Source: CAWFFV01 sp963814985
GTDB lineage: Bacteria > Chloroflexota > Ktedonobacteria > Ktedonobacterales > Ktedonobacteraceae
Assembly: GCA_963814985.1 (NCBI GenBank)
Contig: CAWFFV010000029.1
Span: 124,001-188,000, forward strand
Reading direction: 5' to 3'
DNA length: 64,000 bases
Positions 56,493-64,000 of the stretch are shown here, piece by piece (within the stretch, counting starts at the first letter, position 1; every line of letters starts with the position of its first letter). The notes beneath the pieces were generated by a model. The model saw nothing but the letters and a program-made list of their open reading frames with translations. It searched no databases and had not been told where the DNA came from. The translations under genes and the position numbers were made by a program.

Positions 56493-57655
56493 TTACAGAT
56501 TTCGTAGAGCCTGCGCAAGTGTATCAATCTCTTTCTCAGTATTATAGAAACCTGTTGAGATACGCAAAGACTTCACTGATGGGATATTACGAATACGGAT
56601 GTTATGGTTGTCATGGAGTTGATTTACAACCTTATCTATCATCACGACCTTCTAGCCTGGAATGTAATAAGACCACTCATTCCTGGCTGAGGAGTAAGCA
56701 TGGTGAGACCAGGAACATCTTTCAGTGTATGGTAGGCGTATGTATTCAATGCCGAAATATGCTCATAAAGCCACTGATGACCAACAAACTCCTCCAACCA
56801 GTTCAGGACTACCGACTGTCCTACCAGAGCTCGCGGTTTGTCTTCCCCCAAGCTCAAAACGCCGAGCATCATCCAGTAATTCCCATTCGCATACCCTCCT
56901 CATGTTTGATAGACCAGTAGCCAACATAGGTAGGCGCGATGTAATGTAGTGCCTTCTCTGCTTACATAAAGTGCACCAGTTCCATCTGGACCACAGAGCC
57001 ATTTCTGCATGGGGATAGCGTAGAAATCCACCTCCAGTGCCTTCACATCAATAGGGATAGCCCCTGCTGACTGTGCTCCGTCGATCAATACAGGAATACC
57101 CCGCTCACGTCCCATACGGCTCACTGAACGAATATCGAGCACAGCTCCAGTGGTCCATACGACATGTGAGAGCACAATCAATCGTGTACGTGGTGTCACG
57201 AGTTCACTGATCGCGGCAAGAACAGAACCGTCTGCTTGTGGACCAAGGTCAGCGACGCGGATCACAACGCCGTAGCGATCACGGATTTGATACAGTGGTG
57301 CCAGCGCACTAATATGTTCGTGGTTGGTTGTAATAACCTCATCTCCTGCCTGCCAGTTGAGGCCATAGCTGATCGCGTTCATCCCCTCACCAGTATTATC
57401 GGTCAGAGCAATTTCCTGTATGTCTGCGTTGAGCAGGCGTGCGACACCGCTACGAGCATTGCTATAGACGGCGGAGATTTTCTCAAATGCTTTTGCTCCC
57501 AGACGACCCTCATACCATTCTTCCTGGAAGCGTTCCTGTATAGCCTGTATTACGCATGTAGGCAGAGGACCAAACGTGCCGGTATTGAGATAGATGCATG
57601 ATGTTGTAGCAGGCATTTCCTGACGAATACGTTGTGAGTGTGTGTGGTCAGACAA
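56493..57655 (-). CDS. Class V aminotransferase (cysteine desulfurase / isopenicillin-N-epimerase-like), frameshifted
   Basis: TTG 57655 follows AAGGAG by about 7 nt. The PLP enzyme fold is clear: Y-L-N-T-G-T-F-G-P-L, T-D-N-T-G-E-G-M-N, T-N-H-E-H, L-S-H-V-V-W-T-T-G, V-L-I-D-G-A-Q-S-A-G and the PLP lysine in M-Q-K-W-L-C-G-P-D-G-T-G. From about 56930 to 56625 several single-base shifts scatter the C-terminal domain (F-E-L-G and E-D-K-P-R-A-L-V, then G-L-T-M-L-T-P). The last part reads V-K-S-L-R-I-S-T-G-F-Y-N-T-E-K-E to TAA at 56493-56495. The reaction (desulfuration, epimerisation or C-S lysis) is not decided. It ends 47 bp past the 5S gene on the opposite strand. Confidence 0.78.
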
Positions 57656-57912
57656 AGCGTAACTCCTTATCGTTATGCAGATCTAAAACTGTAAGAGTAT
57701 ATTTTCGTGCATAACGCCTATACCGGTGTAGTAGATGGCAATCCATGGACAGCAAGTATATAGAAAGTATACCTTATACATGAGCATAATTGCCAGGGAT
57801 TGTGATGCTTATTACCAGAAATTGTGATGTTCTTGCATTGATACAAGACCTATCATAGTTCTACAATATATATGAAGTGAAGAAATGCTGATATTAGAGG
57901 AGGGCGTGTCCT

Positions 57913-58458
57913 ATGCTCATACGAAATTTTCGATGGGAAGATATCCCAGTCCTTACAGATATTCAACGATTGGCAGCGGAAGTGGATAAAGAAGAAGTGA
58001 TGAGTGAGGCAGAATTTAAAACATGGCTTACAGACCCGGAGTTGGATGCAACGTCCAATGTCTTTGTCGTTACTGATGACGACGATGAGCTAAATACGTG
58101 GGGTCAGGCAGAGACGTTGGATGGTATGGAAGGTGAAATGATAGGTTATACGACCGTCTTGTTACGTCAGGAACCAGAGGGCTACCACTTACGTTGCTTG
58201 GGAGTTGTACACCCACAACATCGCCATCGCCATGCTGGTCGTGCATTGCTGATCTGTGCCCTCAATCGAGCACGTATCCTGGCGACCGAATTTGAGTTTG
58301 AGGCAGAACAGGAAGGATGCCCAGTCTATTTTGAAGCCTACCTTCCTGTTCATGATCCGACCTCTGCGTATCTAGCAGCGAAATGTGAGATGGTGCCTGC
58401 AGAAACAACAAATGAACCTGTACCAGAAGGCATGCAATTATATCGATGTGAATTGTAA
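57913..58458 (+). CDS. GNAT-family N-acetyltransferase
   Basis: GAGGAGGG lies 9 nt before ATG 57913. The 181-residue protein has the GNAT start (I-R-N-F-R-W-E-D-I-P), G-Y-T-T-V-L-L strand 4 and L-G-V-V-H-P-Q-H-R-H-R-H-A-G-R-A-L-L, the acetyl-CoA pyrophosphate loop (Q/R-x-x-G-x-A variant). A long acidic insertion (D-D-D-D-E-L-N-T-W-G) precedes strand 4. The substrate is unknown. Confidence 0.87.
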   Translation: MLIRNFRWEDIPVLTDIQRLAAEVDKEEVMSEAEFKTWLTDPELDATSNVFVVTDDDDELNTWGQAETLDGMEGEMIGYTTVLLRQEPEGYHLRCLGVVHPQHRHRHAGRALLICALNRARILATEFEFEAEQEGCPVYFEAYLPVHDPTSAYLAAKCEMVPAETTNEPVPEGMQLYRCEL

Positions 58459-58472
58459 TCGGCGAGAAGCTC

Positions 58473-59393
58473 TTATACCTTCTCGTAATCTGTTTGCACT
58501 GTATAGGTCCCATCTGGTAATGGCTCTATTGTGTAATCATCAAAGAGAACGGGATCAGTTTGCCGTAGACAGAGGAAAACGCGTAGTGCCAGTTCTCGTA
58601 TCTCAGTCTCGGCATGGGCACTGGCTCGCATCTCGATGAAGTGTCGCCATGCTCGTGCATTGGCTGTAGTGACAATGGGAGCTTCGGTTTCATTAGGGAG
58701 AACAGAGCGAGCACTTTGCTGCACTTTTTTGCGCAGGTCTGTACGTGCTTGTGCGCTGAGGATATTCACGCCAGCTTGCTGCAACTCTAACAAGCGTGCT
58801 GTAAGTGCGGCATATTCGTTGGCGGAACGCTCGACACGTTGTAAGAACTGCATGTGAAGTTGCTCGTCTGCACGATACTCTGGGCGTTCAACAAAGCGTA
58901 GCATACGTCCGGAAACGTAGCGCTGACTAAGCTGGCCAAATGCAAATCCTGCCCTATGGCGTACCAGTTCATGCGTAACACTACGCGAAATCCCGTACAA
59001 TAACAGGCTAAAATTCGCATGCTCAAAGACAGAGCCATGTCCTGAAGACTTGAGATTATCGAAATATTTTTTTGCTTGTGCGTTCGATGTACGTTTTGGA
59101 CCAAAGCTCATGTAGCAGACCTGCCCGGCTATCTTGCATAACTGTGCTCCATCAGGCAGTGTAGTGGGGTCCGTCAAATACTCTGAGAAGTTGAGTGAAG
59201 GGTCAAAGCCATCGAGGAAGCCTGCTAATCCTGCCGTGTTAGTGTTTGGACGCGCAAGGACTGCTATTCCCGGTGTACATAGATAAGGGATGCCTCCAGG
59301 AGTATAATCAACGGGAGAGTGAATTGTAGCAAAGCCTGAGTTTTCATCTCCATTCAATTCGCGGAAGAGTTTCTGAGGGTCAATTGCAGACAA
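58473..59393 (-). CDS. thyX: Flavin-dependent thymidylate synthase ThyX
   Basis: TTG 59393 is placed by AAAGGAGG 7 nt upstream. The ThyX signature is present as R-H-R-A-G-F-A-F-G-Q-L-S-Q-R-Y, with the Ser of the S-x-R end. The N-terminal part (I-A-V-L-A-R-P-N-T-N) and the stretch H-A-N-F-S also fit. The enzyme makes dTMP from dUMP with FAD, NADPH and methylene-tetrahydrofolate. Its 306 residues are slightly longer than the common length. It lies 35 bp downstream of moaA on the same strand. Confidence 0.9.
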   Translation of the reverse strand: MSAIDPQKLFRELNGDENSGFATIHSPVDYTPGGIPYLCTPGIAVLARPNTNTAGLAGFLDGFDPSLNFSEYLTDPTTLPDGAQLCKIAGQVCYMSFGPKRTSNAQAKKYFDNLKSSGHGSVFEHANFSLLLYGISRSVTHELVRHRAGFAFGQLSQRYVSGRMLRFVERPEYRADEQLHMQFLQRVERSANEYAALTARLLELQQAGVNILSAQARTDLRKKVQQSARSVLPNETEAPIVTTANARAWRHFIEMRASAHAETEIRELALRVFLCLRQTDPVLFDDYTIEPLPDGTYTVQTDYEKV

Positions 59394-59428
59394 ATGTGTG
59401 CCTCCTTTTGGGCTTGTAAACCGCGCCC

Positions 59429-60424
59429 CTATCCGCCAATCATGGACATACTGCGGTTTGCACGTTTAAAGCGTTTATCGCCAATATAGTGTTTGAGTTC
59501 TTTGTGCCAGACGGCGCGGCGAATGGTCGTGGCAATTGCCTCATCATCTGCACCGGAGCGCACAACGGCACGCAGATCAGTCTCTTCTGTTGCAAAGAGA
59601 CAGGTGCGTAGCTGTCCATCGGCGGTGAGGCGAATACGATCACAGGTAGTACAGAATGGTTCACTGACAGGATTGATAAAACCTACCTCTCCGATGCTAT
59701 CACTGAAGGTATAGCGGCGCGCGGTCTCAGAAGGGTCACCAGTAGTGATGGGTGTGAGAGGTCCATACTCGGCCTCAATGACCTGCTTGATTTCGTCTCC
59801 TGTCAGGATATCCTCCTTGCGCCAGATCTGATCAGCGTCGAGAGGCATAAATTCGATCCAGCGCATCACGTAGGCTTTGCGGCGTGCCAGCTTTACAAAA
59901 TCGAGGATTTCTTCTTCGCTGTATCCACGTATAGCGACGGCATTGACTTTAATGGGATGGATAGAAGGATATTTCTCCAACTCTTCAAGACCTTCCAGCA
60001 CTTGATCAAGCTGGTTTCGCCGTGTCAGTTGGGAAAATTTTTCGTGTATGAGCGAATCAAGACTCACATTGATGCGTGTCAGACCTGCCTGAGCAAGTGG
60101 TCCAGCCTGTTGTTTCAAAAGAATACCATTTGTTGTCAAGCTGAGGCTGTGTAGCCCTTCGATCCTGCGCAGTTGGCGTACCAGTTCTGGTACATCACGT
60201 CGGACCAGAGGCTCACCACCCGTGAGGCGAATTTGCTCAATACCAATGCTGACAGCAACACGGCTGATACGCTCTATCTCCTCATAAGAAAGAATCTCTG
60301 CCTTCTTAAGCCAGGGAAGACCCTCCGCCGGCATACAGTAGGTACAACGGAAGTTACACTTATCGGTAATAGAGATACGCATGCTTTTAATGCGGCGACC
60401 ATAACTGTCTACAAGTAATTCCAT
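59429..60424 (-). CDS. moaA: GTP 3-prime,8-cyclase MoaA (molybdenum cofactor synthesis)
   Basis: The radical SAM cluster motif is C-N-F-R-C-T-Y-C-M-P (Cx3Cx2C). R-L-T-G-G-E-P-L-V-R, N-G-I-L-L and the second 4Fe-4S site (C-T-T-C-D-R-I-R-L-T, then C-L-F-A) follow, and the protein ends in the required Gly-Gly (M-I-G-G). It starts molybdopterin synthesis from GTP. The 331 residues are full length. A G-A-G-G-C-A site precedes ATG 60424. No other moa genes are in the window. Confidence 0.95.
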   Translation of the reverse strand: MELLVDSYGRRIKSMRISITDKCNFRCTYCMPAEGLPWLKKAEILSYEEIERISRVAVSIGIEQIRLTGGEPLVRRDVPELVRQLRRIEGLHSLSLTTNGILLKQQAGPLAQAGLTRINVSLDSLIHEKFSQLTRRNQLDQVLEGLEELEKYPSIHPIKVNAVAIRGYSEEEILDFVKLARRKAYVMRWIEFMPLDADQIWRKEDILTGDEIKQVIEAEYGPLTPITTGDPSETARRYTFSDSIGEVGFINPVSEPFCTTCDRIRLTADGQLRTCLFATEETDLRAVVRSGADDEAIATTIRRAVWHKELKHYIGDKRFKRANRSMSMIGG

Positions 60425-60601
60425 CGGTACTGCCTCTTCGTGGGTGAGATGAACAACTTTATTGGATAATACTATAGCACATTTACGAAAAATGTCTTAT
60501 GTGCTAGGATAGATATCGGGAGAATGTGTGTAAAATTCTCCAGGTAACTACTCAGTTTCTCCTAAACCAGGAAGGAATTCAACGTAAGAGGAGTAAATGA
60601 A

Positions 60602-61102
60602 ATGGACTATATACCCTTTTATTCTAGATATGATGATATCACTGTAAAAGAAACCCGTACAATAAAGATTATGGCAAGTGATTTAGGCGTGCCTTGCGGA
60701 GAGTATGGACTGCTAGAAAATTACTGCACTGACAAGAACTGCGATTGTCGCAGGACAATAATCCATGTGGTTGAATCCAGGCCGCCACACCAGATTTTTG
60801 CTACTATTGGGTATGGATGGGAAACAGTGGAGTTTTATACGAAGTGGATGCATGGTGATGAAGAAATAGCCAGGACGATGACAGGTGCCTATCTGGAGAT
60901 TTGGGGCATACAATCAAGCTATGCTCAACAGTTTTTTGAGATATTTAAAGCAGTAGCACTTACTGATGATGAATATGTAAGCAGGATTAAAAGACATTAC
61001 ACAATGTTTAAAGACTACGATGATAAAAAGAAGAAAAGAAAGATGGTTGCTCTTAGGGGATCTCATAAAAAAAGTCGAAAAACGCTTCGCAACCCGCGCT
61101 GA
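60602..61102 (+). CDS. Hypothetical protein with clustered cysteines
   Basis: AAGAGGAG lies 8-9 nt before ATG 60602. The 166-residue protein has a Cys cluster at about 33-50 (P-C-G-E-Y-G-L-L-E-N-Y-C, then N-C-D-C-R-R), suggesting a metal site. An aromatic-rich middle (Y-G-W-E-T-V-E-F-Y-T-K-W-M-H) and a strongly basic C-terminus (D-D-K-K-K-K-R-K, then K-K-S-R-K-T-L-R) follow, the latter possibly nucleic-acid binding. I do not know the family. Confidence 0.65.
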   Translation: MDYIPFYSRYDDITVKETRTIKIMASDLGVPCGEYGLLENYCTDKNCDCRRTIIHVVESRPPHQIFATIGYGWETVEFYTKWMHGDEEIARTMTGAYLEIWGIQSSYAQQFFEIFKAVALTDDEYVSRIKRHYTMFKDYDDKKKKRKMVALRGSHKKSRKTLRNPR

Positions 61103-61131
61103 GTAGTTGCTCTTTCAGGAGGCAAAACGAT

Positions 61132-61173
61132 GATGAGCCAGTGGGCTACATATTTGTAGCTCGCTGGCTCATC
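61132..61173. terminator. Bidirectional terminator hairpin
   Basis: The 19-nt arms 61132-61150 and 61155-61173 pair with two mismatches around a 4-nt loop. It sits between the convergent Cys-rich gene and glnA. Confidence 0.72.
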
Positions 61174-61214
61174 GTCCTGGTAAAGTGACGTTTCGCTAGA
61201 TGGTGTCTCGGAAA

Positions 61215-62657
61215 TTAGACATCGTAGTAGAAGGCAAACTCGATAGGTACCGGGCGCAAACGTACCTCGTCAGCCTGTGAACGTTTGAGTTCGAGGTATT
61301 TCTCAAGTAAGTCCGATGTGAAGACGCCACCCTTCAAGAGGAAAGCATGATCGGCTTCGAGTGCATCGAGAGATTCATAGAGGGAACCTGGAACGGAACG
61401 GATCTCACGTAGCTCTTCGGCGGACATACTGTACAGGTCACGATCCACCGGGCCATATCCATGTTCGCTCGGCTCGATCTTGTGCTCAATACCATCAAGA
61501 CCAGCCATCAGCAATGCTGCAAACAGCAGGTATGGATTGGCAGCTGGATCGGGTGAGCGAAACTCAACTCGTTTGGCCTTTGGACTCTCGGTCAAAGGAA
61601 TACGAATGGCGGCACTACGGTTGCCTTTCGAAAAGACCAGATTAACTGGAGCCTCAAAACCAGGAACAAGGCGCTTGTAACTATTGGTCGTAGGGGCGGC
61701 AATGGCCAGCAGTGCGGGTGCGTGGCTCAAGATACCACCAATATAGTAACGAGCTAATTGTGAAATACCAGCATAACCTTCACTATCAAAGAAAAGGGGT
61801 TTCTCATTTTTCCATAAGCTCTGATGAGTATGCATACCGGAGCCATTATCACCAAAGACAGGCTTAGGCATAAATGTTACAGTCTTGCCATACTTACGTG
61901 CAGTGTTCTTAACAACATACTTGTAGAGTAACATGTTGTCAGCGGTCTTCACCAGAGTATTAAAACGGATATCAATTTCTGCCTGGCCTGCGGCCCCAAC
62001 TTCGTGATGCTGTGCCTCTACCGGAATACCTAACTCTTCGAGCTTCAGCACCATCTCGGTACGCAGGTCCTGCTGTGTATCATTGGGAGCGACGGGGAAG
62101 TAACCTTCCTTCACGCGCATCAGGTGGCCTCTACTGCGTGAGCCATCATGTCCAGTTGGGCGAGAACTGGTCCAGTGAGCTTCGTCCGAGTCAACTTCTA
62201 CATATTGCTTGTTATCTGTAGAAGCATAGCTTACCTGATCAAAGATATAGAACTCTGCTTCTGGGCCGAAGTAGCTGATATCAGCCACGCCGCTGGTGCG
62301 CAGATATTCCTCAGCCTTCTGGGCAATATAGCGTGGATCGCGACTGTAGCGTTTCTTGGGGCCGATAGGACCGGGATGGGCAATATTACAAACCAGACTC
62401 AGAGTTGGGACTGCGGTGAATGGGTCCAGGAGCGCAGTATCAGGATCGGGAACAATCAGCATGTCACTTTCATTAATGGCCTGGAAACCACGAATGCTCG
62501 ATCCATCGAATGGTACACCTTCAACAAATGCTTCTTCCCTTAACTCATGTAAAGGGATGCTGAAGTGTTGCCAGGATCCTGGCAGATCGGTGAACTTGAG
62601 GTCTACCATTTTTGCGCCATTTTCTTTGGCAAATTGTAGGACTGCCTCTGGGGTCAT
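61215..62657 (-). CDS. glnA: Type I glutamine synthetase
   Basis: The 480-residue protein carries the GS signatures: F-T-D-L-P-G-S-W at the N-terminus, F-D-G-S-S-I-R-G-F, P-E-A-E-F-Y-I-F, the Mg site E-V-G-A-A-G-Q-A-E-I, the ATP region M-P-K-P-V-F-G-D-N-G-S-G-M-H and K-R-L-V-P-G-F-E-A-P. It makes glutamine from glutamate and ammonia. The adenylylation-site region is Y-D-L-Y-like only in G-P-V-D-R-D-L-Y-S-M. G-A-G-G-A-G lies about 9 nt before ATG 62657. No glnB or glnE is adjacent. Confidence 0.96.
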   Translation of the reverse strand: MTPEAVLQFAKENGAKMVDLKFTDLPGSWQHFSIPLHELREEAFVEGVPFDGSSIRGFQAINESDMLIVPDPDTALLDPFTAVPTLSLVCNIAHPGPIGPKKRYSRDPRYIAQKAEEYLRTSGVADISYFGPEAEFYIFDQVSYASTDNKQYVEVDSDEAHWTSSRPTGHDGSRSRGHLMRVKEGYFPVAPNDTQQDLRTEMVLKLEELGIPVEAQHHEVGAAGQAEIDIRFNTLVKTADNMLLYKYVVKNTARKYGKTVTFMPKPVFGDNGSGMHTHQSLWKNEKPLFFDSEGYAGISQLARYYIGGILSHAPALLAIAAPTTNSYKRLVPGFEAPVNLVFSKGNRSAAIRIPLTESPKAKRVEFRSPDPAANPYLLFAALLMAGLDGIEHKIEPSEHGYGPVDRDLYSMSAEELREIRSVPGSLYESLDALEADHAFLLKGGVFTSDLLEKYLELKRSQADEVRLRPVPIEFAFYYDV

Positions 62658-63014
62658 GTGCTGCGTTCTCCTCTTATGTTATTCCTGCATCATTGCTGGA
62701 ATCAGTGGCTTGCATTGCCCATGTGATATTTGGCTATTGTGCAGAATATACGGTGAATTACCTCAACGATATGCTGAGTTTTTAGTACCTTTGTTTATGA
62801 TATGACGCTAACAGATGGGATGCTACATACACTTTATCCAGAAGTTATAGGTATTTTGTTGTGCACACTGCACAAATTGATGAGGATTATGTTCTATTTG
62901 CATGTTTATACTTGCCTCTTTGTAATAGATAAAATTTATATAAGTAAAATGAAATACCAGTAGAAGCAAGGGGAATATTCATCTACTCCCCCCAGGTAGC
63001 GTTTTGCCCAGTGG
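62658..63014. other. glnA upstream region
   Basis: No gene is seen. The A/T-rich part (62860-62960) is the likely site of glnA regulation, but I cannot name a specific operator. Confidence 0.35.
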
Positions 63015-63419
63015 TCACCAGATGTTTTCGATGATGTGTTCACACTTGAGGCGAAATGTTACCCGATGCTCCTTAGAGAACATCTCCTCCATTTGCTTTT
63101 TAGCGGTCTCTTCTCCATTGTAGCGTACAGCCAGACGGTAGATATCTTCTTGGGCAGCCTCAGGATCATCGATGATTTCAGCTTTTCCGCTAATGGTCAG
63201 ATAACCAGCATCCTCGAAGCAGATAGAGATGCGTGGATCACGTCGTATGTTGCGCTCTTTGACGCGTCCTACTTTTGTGTTCATCATAATCGTATCACCA
63301 TCAAGGAGATACCACATCGCGGTCAGGTGCGGGGAACCATCTTTATTGATGGTTCCCAAAACTGCAAAACGGCGCTCTTGCAAAAATGCTCGTACTCTTT
63401 CTGAGAGTGTGCTACTCAT
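63015..63419 (-). CDS. PPOX-class F420/FMN-dependent oxidoreductase
   Basis: The 134-residue split-barrel protein has the PNPOx-like N-terminus (F-A-V-L-G-T-I-N-K-D-G-S-P-H-L-T-A-M-W-Y), M-N-T-K-V-G-R-V-K-E-R-N-I and I-S-I-C-F-E-D-A-G-Y-L-T-I-S-G. Members bind F420 or flavin. G-A-G-G-G-A precedes ATG 63419. It lies 13 bp after the LLM-type gene on the same strand, suggesting a two-gene F420 unit. Confidence 0.85.
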   Translation of the reverse strand: MSSTLSERVRAFLQERRFAVLGTINKDGSPHLTAMWYLLDGDTIMMNTKVGRVKERNIRRDPRISICFEDAGYLTISGKAEIIDDPEAAQEDIYRLAVRYNGEETAKKQMEEMFSKEHRVTFRLKCEHIIENIW

Positions 63420-63432
63420 TTTTGTTCCCTCA

Positions 63433-64000
63433 TTAGCGATTTCCGGCGAGGAGCGCTGGAATCACGGATTCTCCGTACGCGCGGATAAATTCACTCTGGT
63501 TGCGGCCTACATTATGTACATGGATCTCGTCAAAACCTAGGTCAAGAAAGCTTTGCAGGTGACGACGGTGCTCGTCGAGATCAGTAGAGATCAGTACACG
63601 TCCCTTGAAATCTTCCGGGCGTACAAGTTGTCCAAAGGCTGCAAAATCTTCTGGTGCACGAATATCCTGTTTGGGAGCTTTAATACCGCCGTTGGGCCAC
63701 TCTTTTACTGCCTGGGCTAGAGCCTCTTCATACGTACTTGCCCAGGAGACGTGCAACTGTAAAAGTCTGGGCATTTTTGTCGGATCTTTCCCGGCTCCCT
63801 GCGCCCCCTTTTCAAAGCTCTCAATAAGCATCTTGAGCTTCTCGTGTGGCGCAGCAGGAGTAATCAAGCCATCACACAAACGCCCTGCCGTCTCTGCTGT
63901 TTTGGGTCCAGAAGCCGCAACATAGATAGGAGCAGGAGTTTCTGGGCGTGTATAGAGGCGTGCACTCTCCATTTTGAGGTGTTTCCCAGAGTAGCGAACC
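63433..64000 (-). CDS. LLM-class F420-dependent oxidoreductase, N-terminus beyond the window
   Basis: The visible ~189 residues are the C-terminal half of a luciferase-like (LLM) TIM barrel of the F420-dependent G6PDH/reductase type. Evidence is P-A-P-I-Y-V-A-A-S-G-P-K-T-A-E-T-A-G-R-L-C-D-G-L-I-T, the W-P-N-G-G region, and the ending L-G-F-D-E-I-H-V-H-N-V-G-R-N-Q. The frame is open at the window edge, so the gene is partial. The substrate is unknown. Confidence 0.87.
   Translation of the reverse strand, partial: VRYSGKHLKMESARLYTRPETPAPIYVAASGPKTAETAGRLCDGLITPAAPHEKLKMLIESFEKGAQGAGKDPTKMPRLLQLHVSWASTYEEALAQAVKEWPNGGIKAPKQDIRAPEDFAAFGQLVRPEDFKGRVLISTDLDEHRRHLQSFLDLGFDEIHVHNVGRNQSEFIRAYGESVIPALLAGNR

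Overview
The window looks like a chromosome segment of a Ktedonobacteria-type Chloroflexota bacterium. This is inferred from gene content, not from any search. Supporting points are several XRE-HTH/NB-ARC (STAND) regulators, multi-TM orphan histidine kinases, zinc-ribbon membrane proteins, DUF4349 lipoproteins, F420-type oxidoreductases (LLM and PPOX families), ThyX, TTG/GTG starts behind strong Shine-Dalgarno sequences, and long perfect hairpins between genes.

Layout. 1-1.6 kb: the tail of an aminotransferase, a small ribbon-helix-helix gene and a decayed IS200/IS605-type tnpB. 1.6-6.7 kb: zinc-ribbon and beta-propeller lipoproteins, a single-domain response regulator, a triple-BON protein and an SPW membrane protein. 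6.8-19 kb: two paralogous histidine kinases flank a kinase-like/TM/periplasmic-binding-protein receptor, a secreted protein and two tail-to-tail STAND genes. 19.6-28 kb: HtrA-like protease, nitronate-monooxygenase-like enzyme, CoA-ligase/PAC2 pair, RluA pseudouridine synthase, MFS transporter and DinB protein. 28-34 kb: a second secreted-protein/STAND divergent pair, a DUF4349 lipoprotein and a GrdB-like reductase. 35-39 kb: an ABC-2 exporter operon with an inserted small kinase. 39.6-44.9 kb: a decayed cluster of TIR-TPR, zinc-ribbon/TM/PBP and TIR/TM/PBP genes. 45-52 kb: flavin reductase, HIT protein, hydroxyacyl-CoA dehydrogenase, yggX plus radical SAM, and a formyltransferase. 52-64 kb: smc, a stand-alone 5S rRNA gene, a class V aminotransferase, GNAT, moaA-thyX, glnA and the PPOX/LLM pair.

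The two strongest observations are probable selenoproteins that ordinary ORF calling truncates. The GrdB-like reductase (33524-34280, minus) has an in-frame TGA in a U-P-M-C motif, followed by a 9-bp stem with a GUG loop at bacterial SECIS spacing. The radical SAM protein (48500-49927, minus) reads C-TGA-T-E-P near its C-terminus, matching the CUAEP/CCAEP-tail family, again with a short hairpin downstream.

The third theme is a modular receptor family. Three paralogs share a TM helix, a D-G-x(3)-F-D linker and a periplasmic type-1 binding domain, but carry different cytoplasmic modules (kinase-like, zinc ribbon, TIR).

A caveat covers everything: single-base indels, often in homopolymers, split many genes, including smc. 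Many are probably sequence errors. The 39.6-44.9 kb cluster has a much higher density and is probably genuinely decayed.
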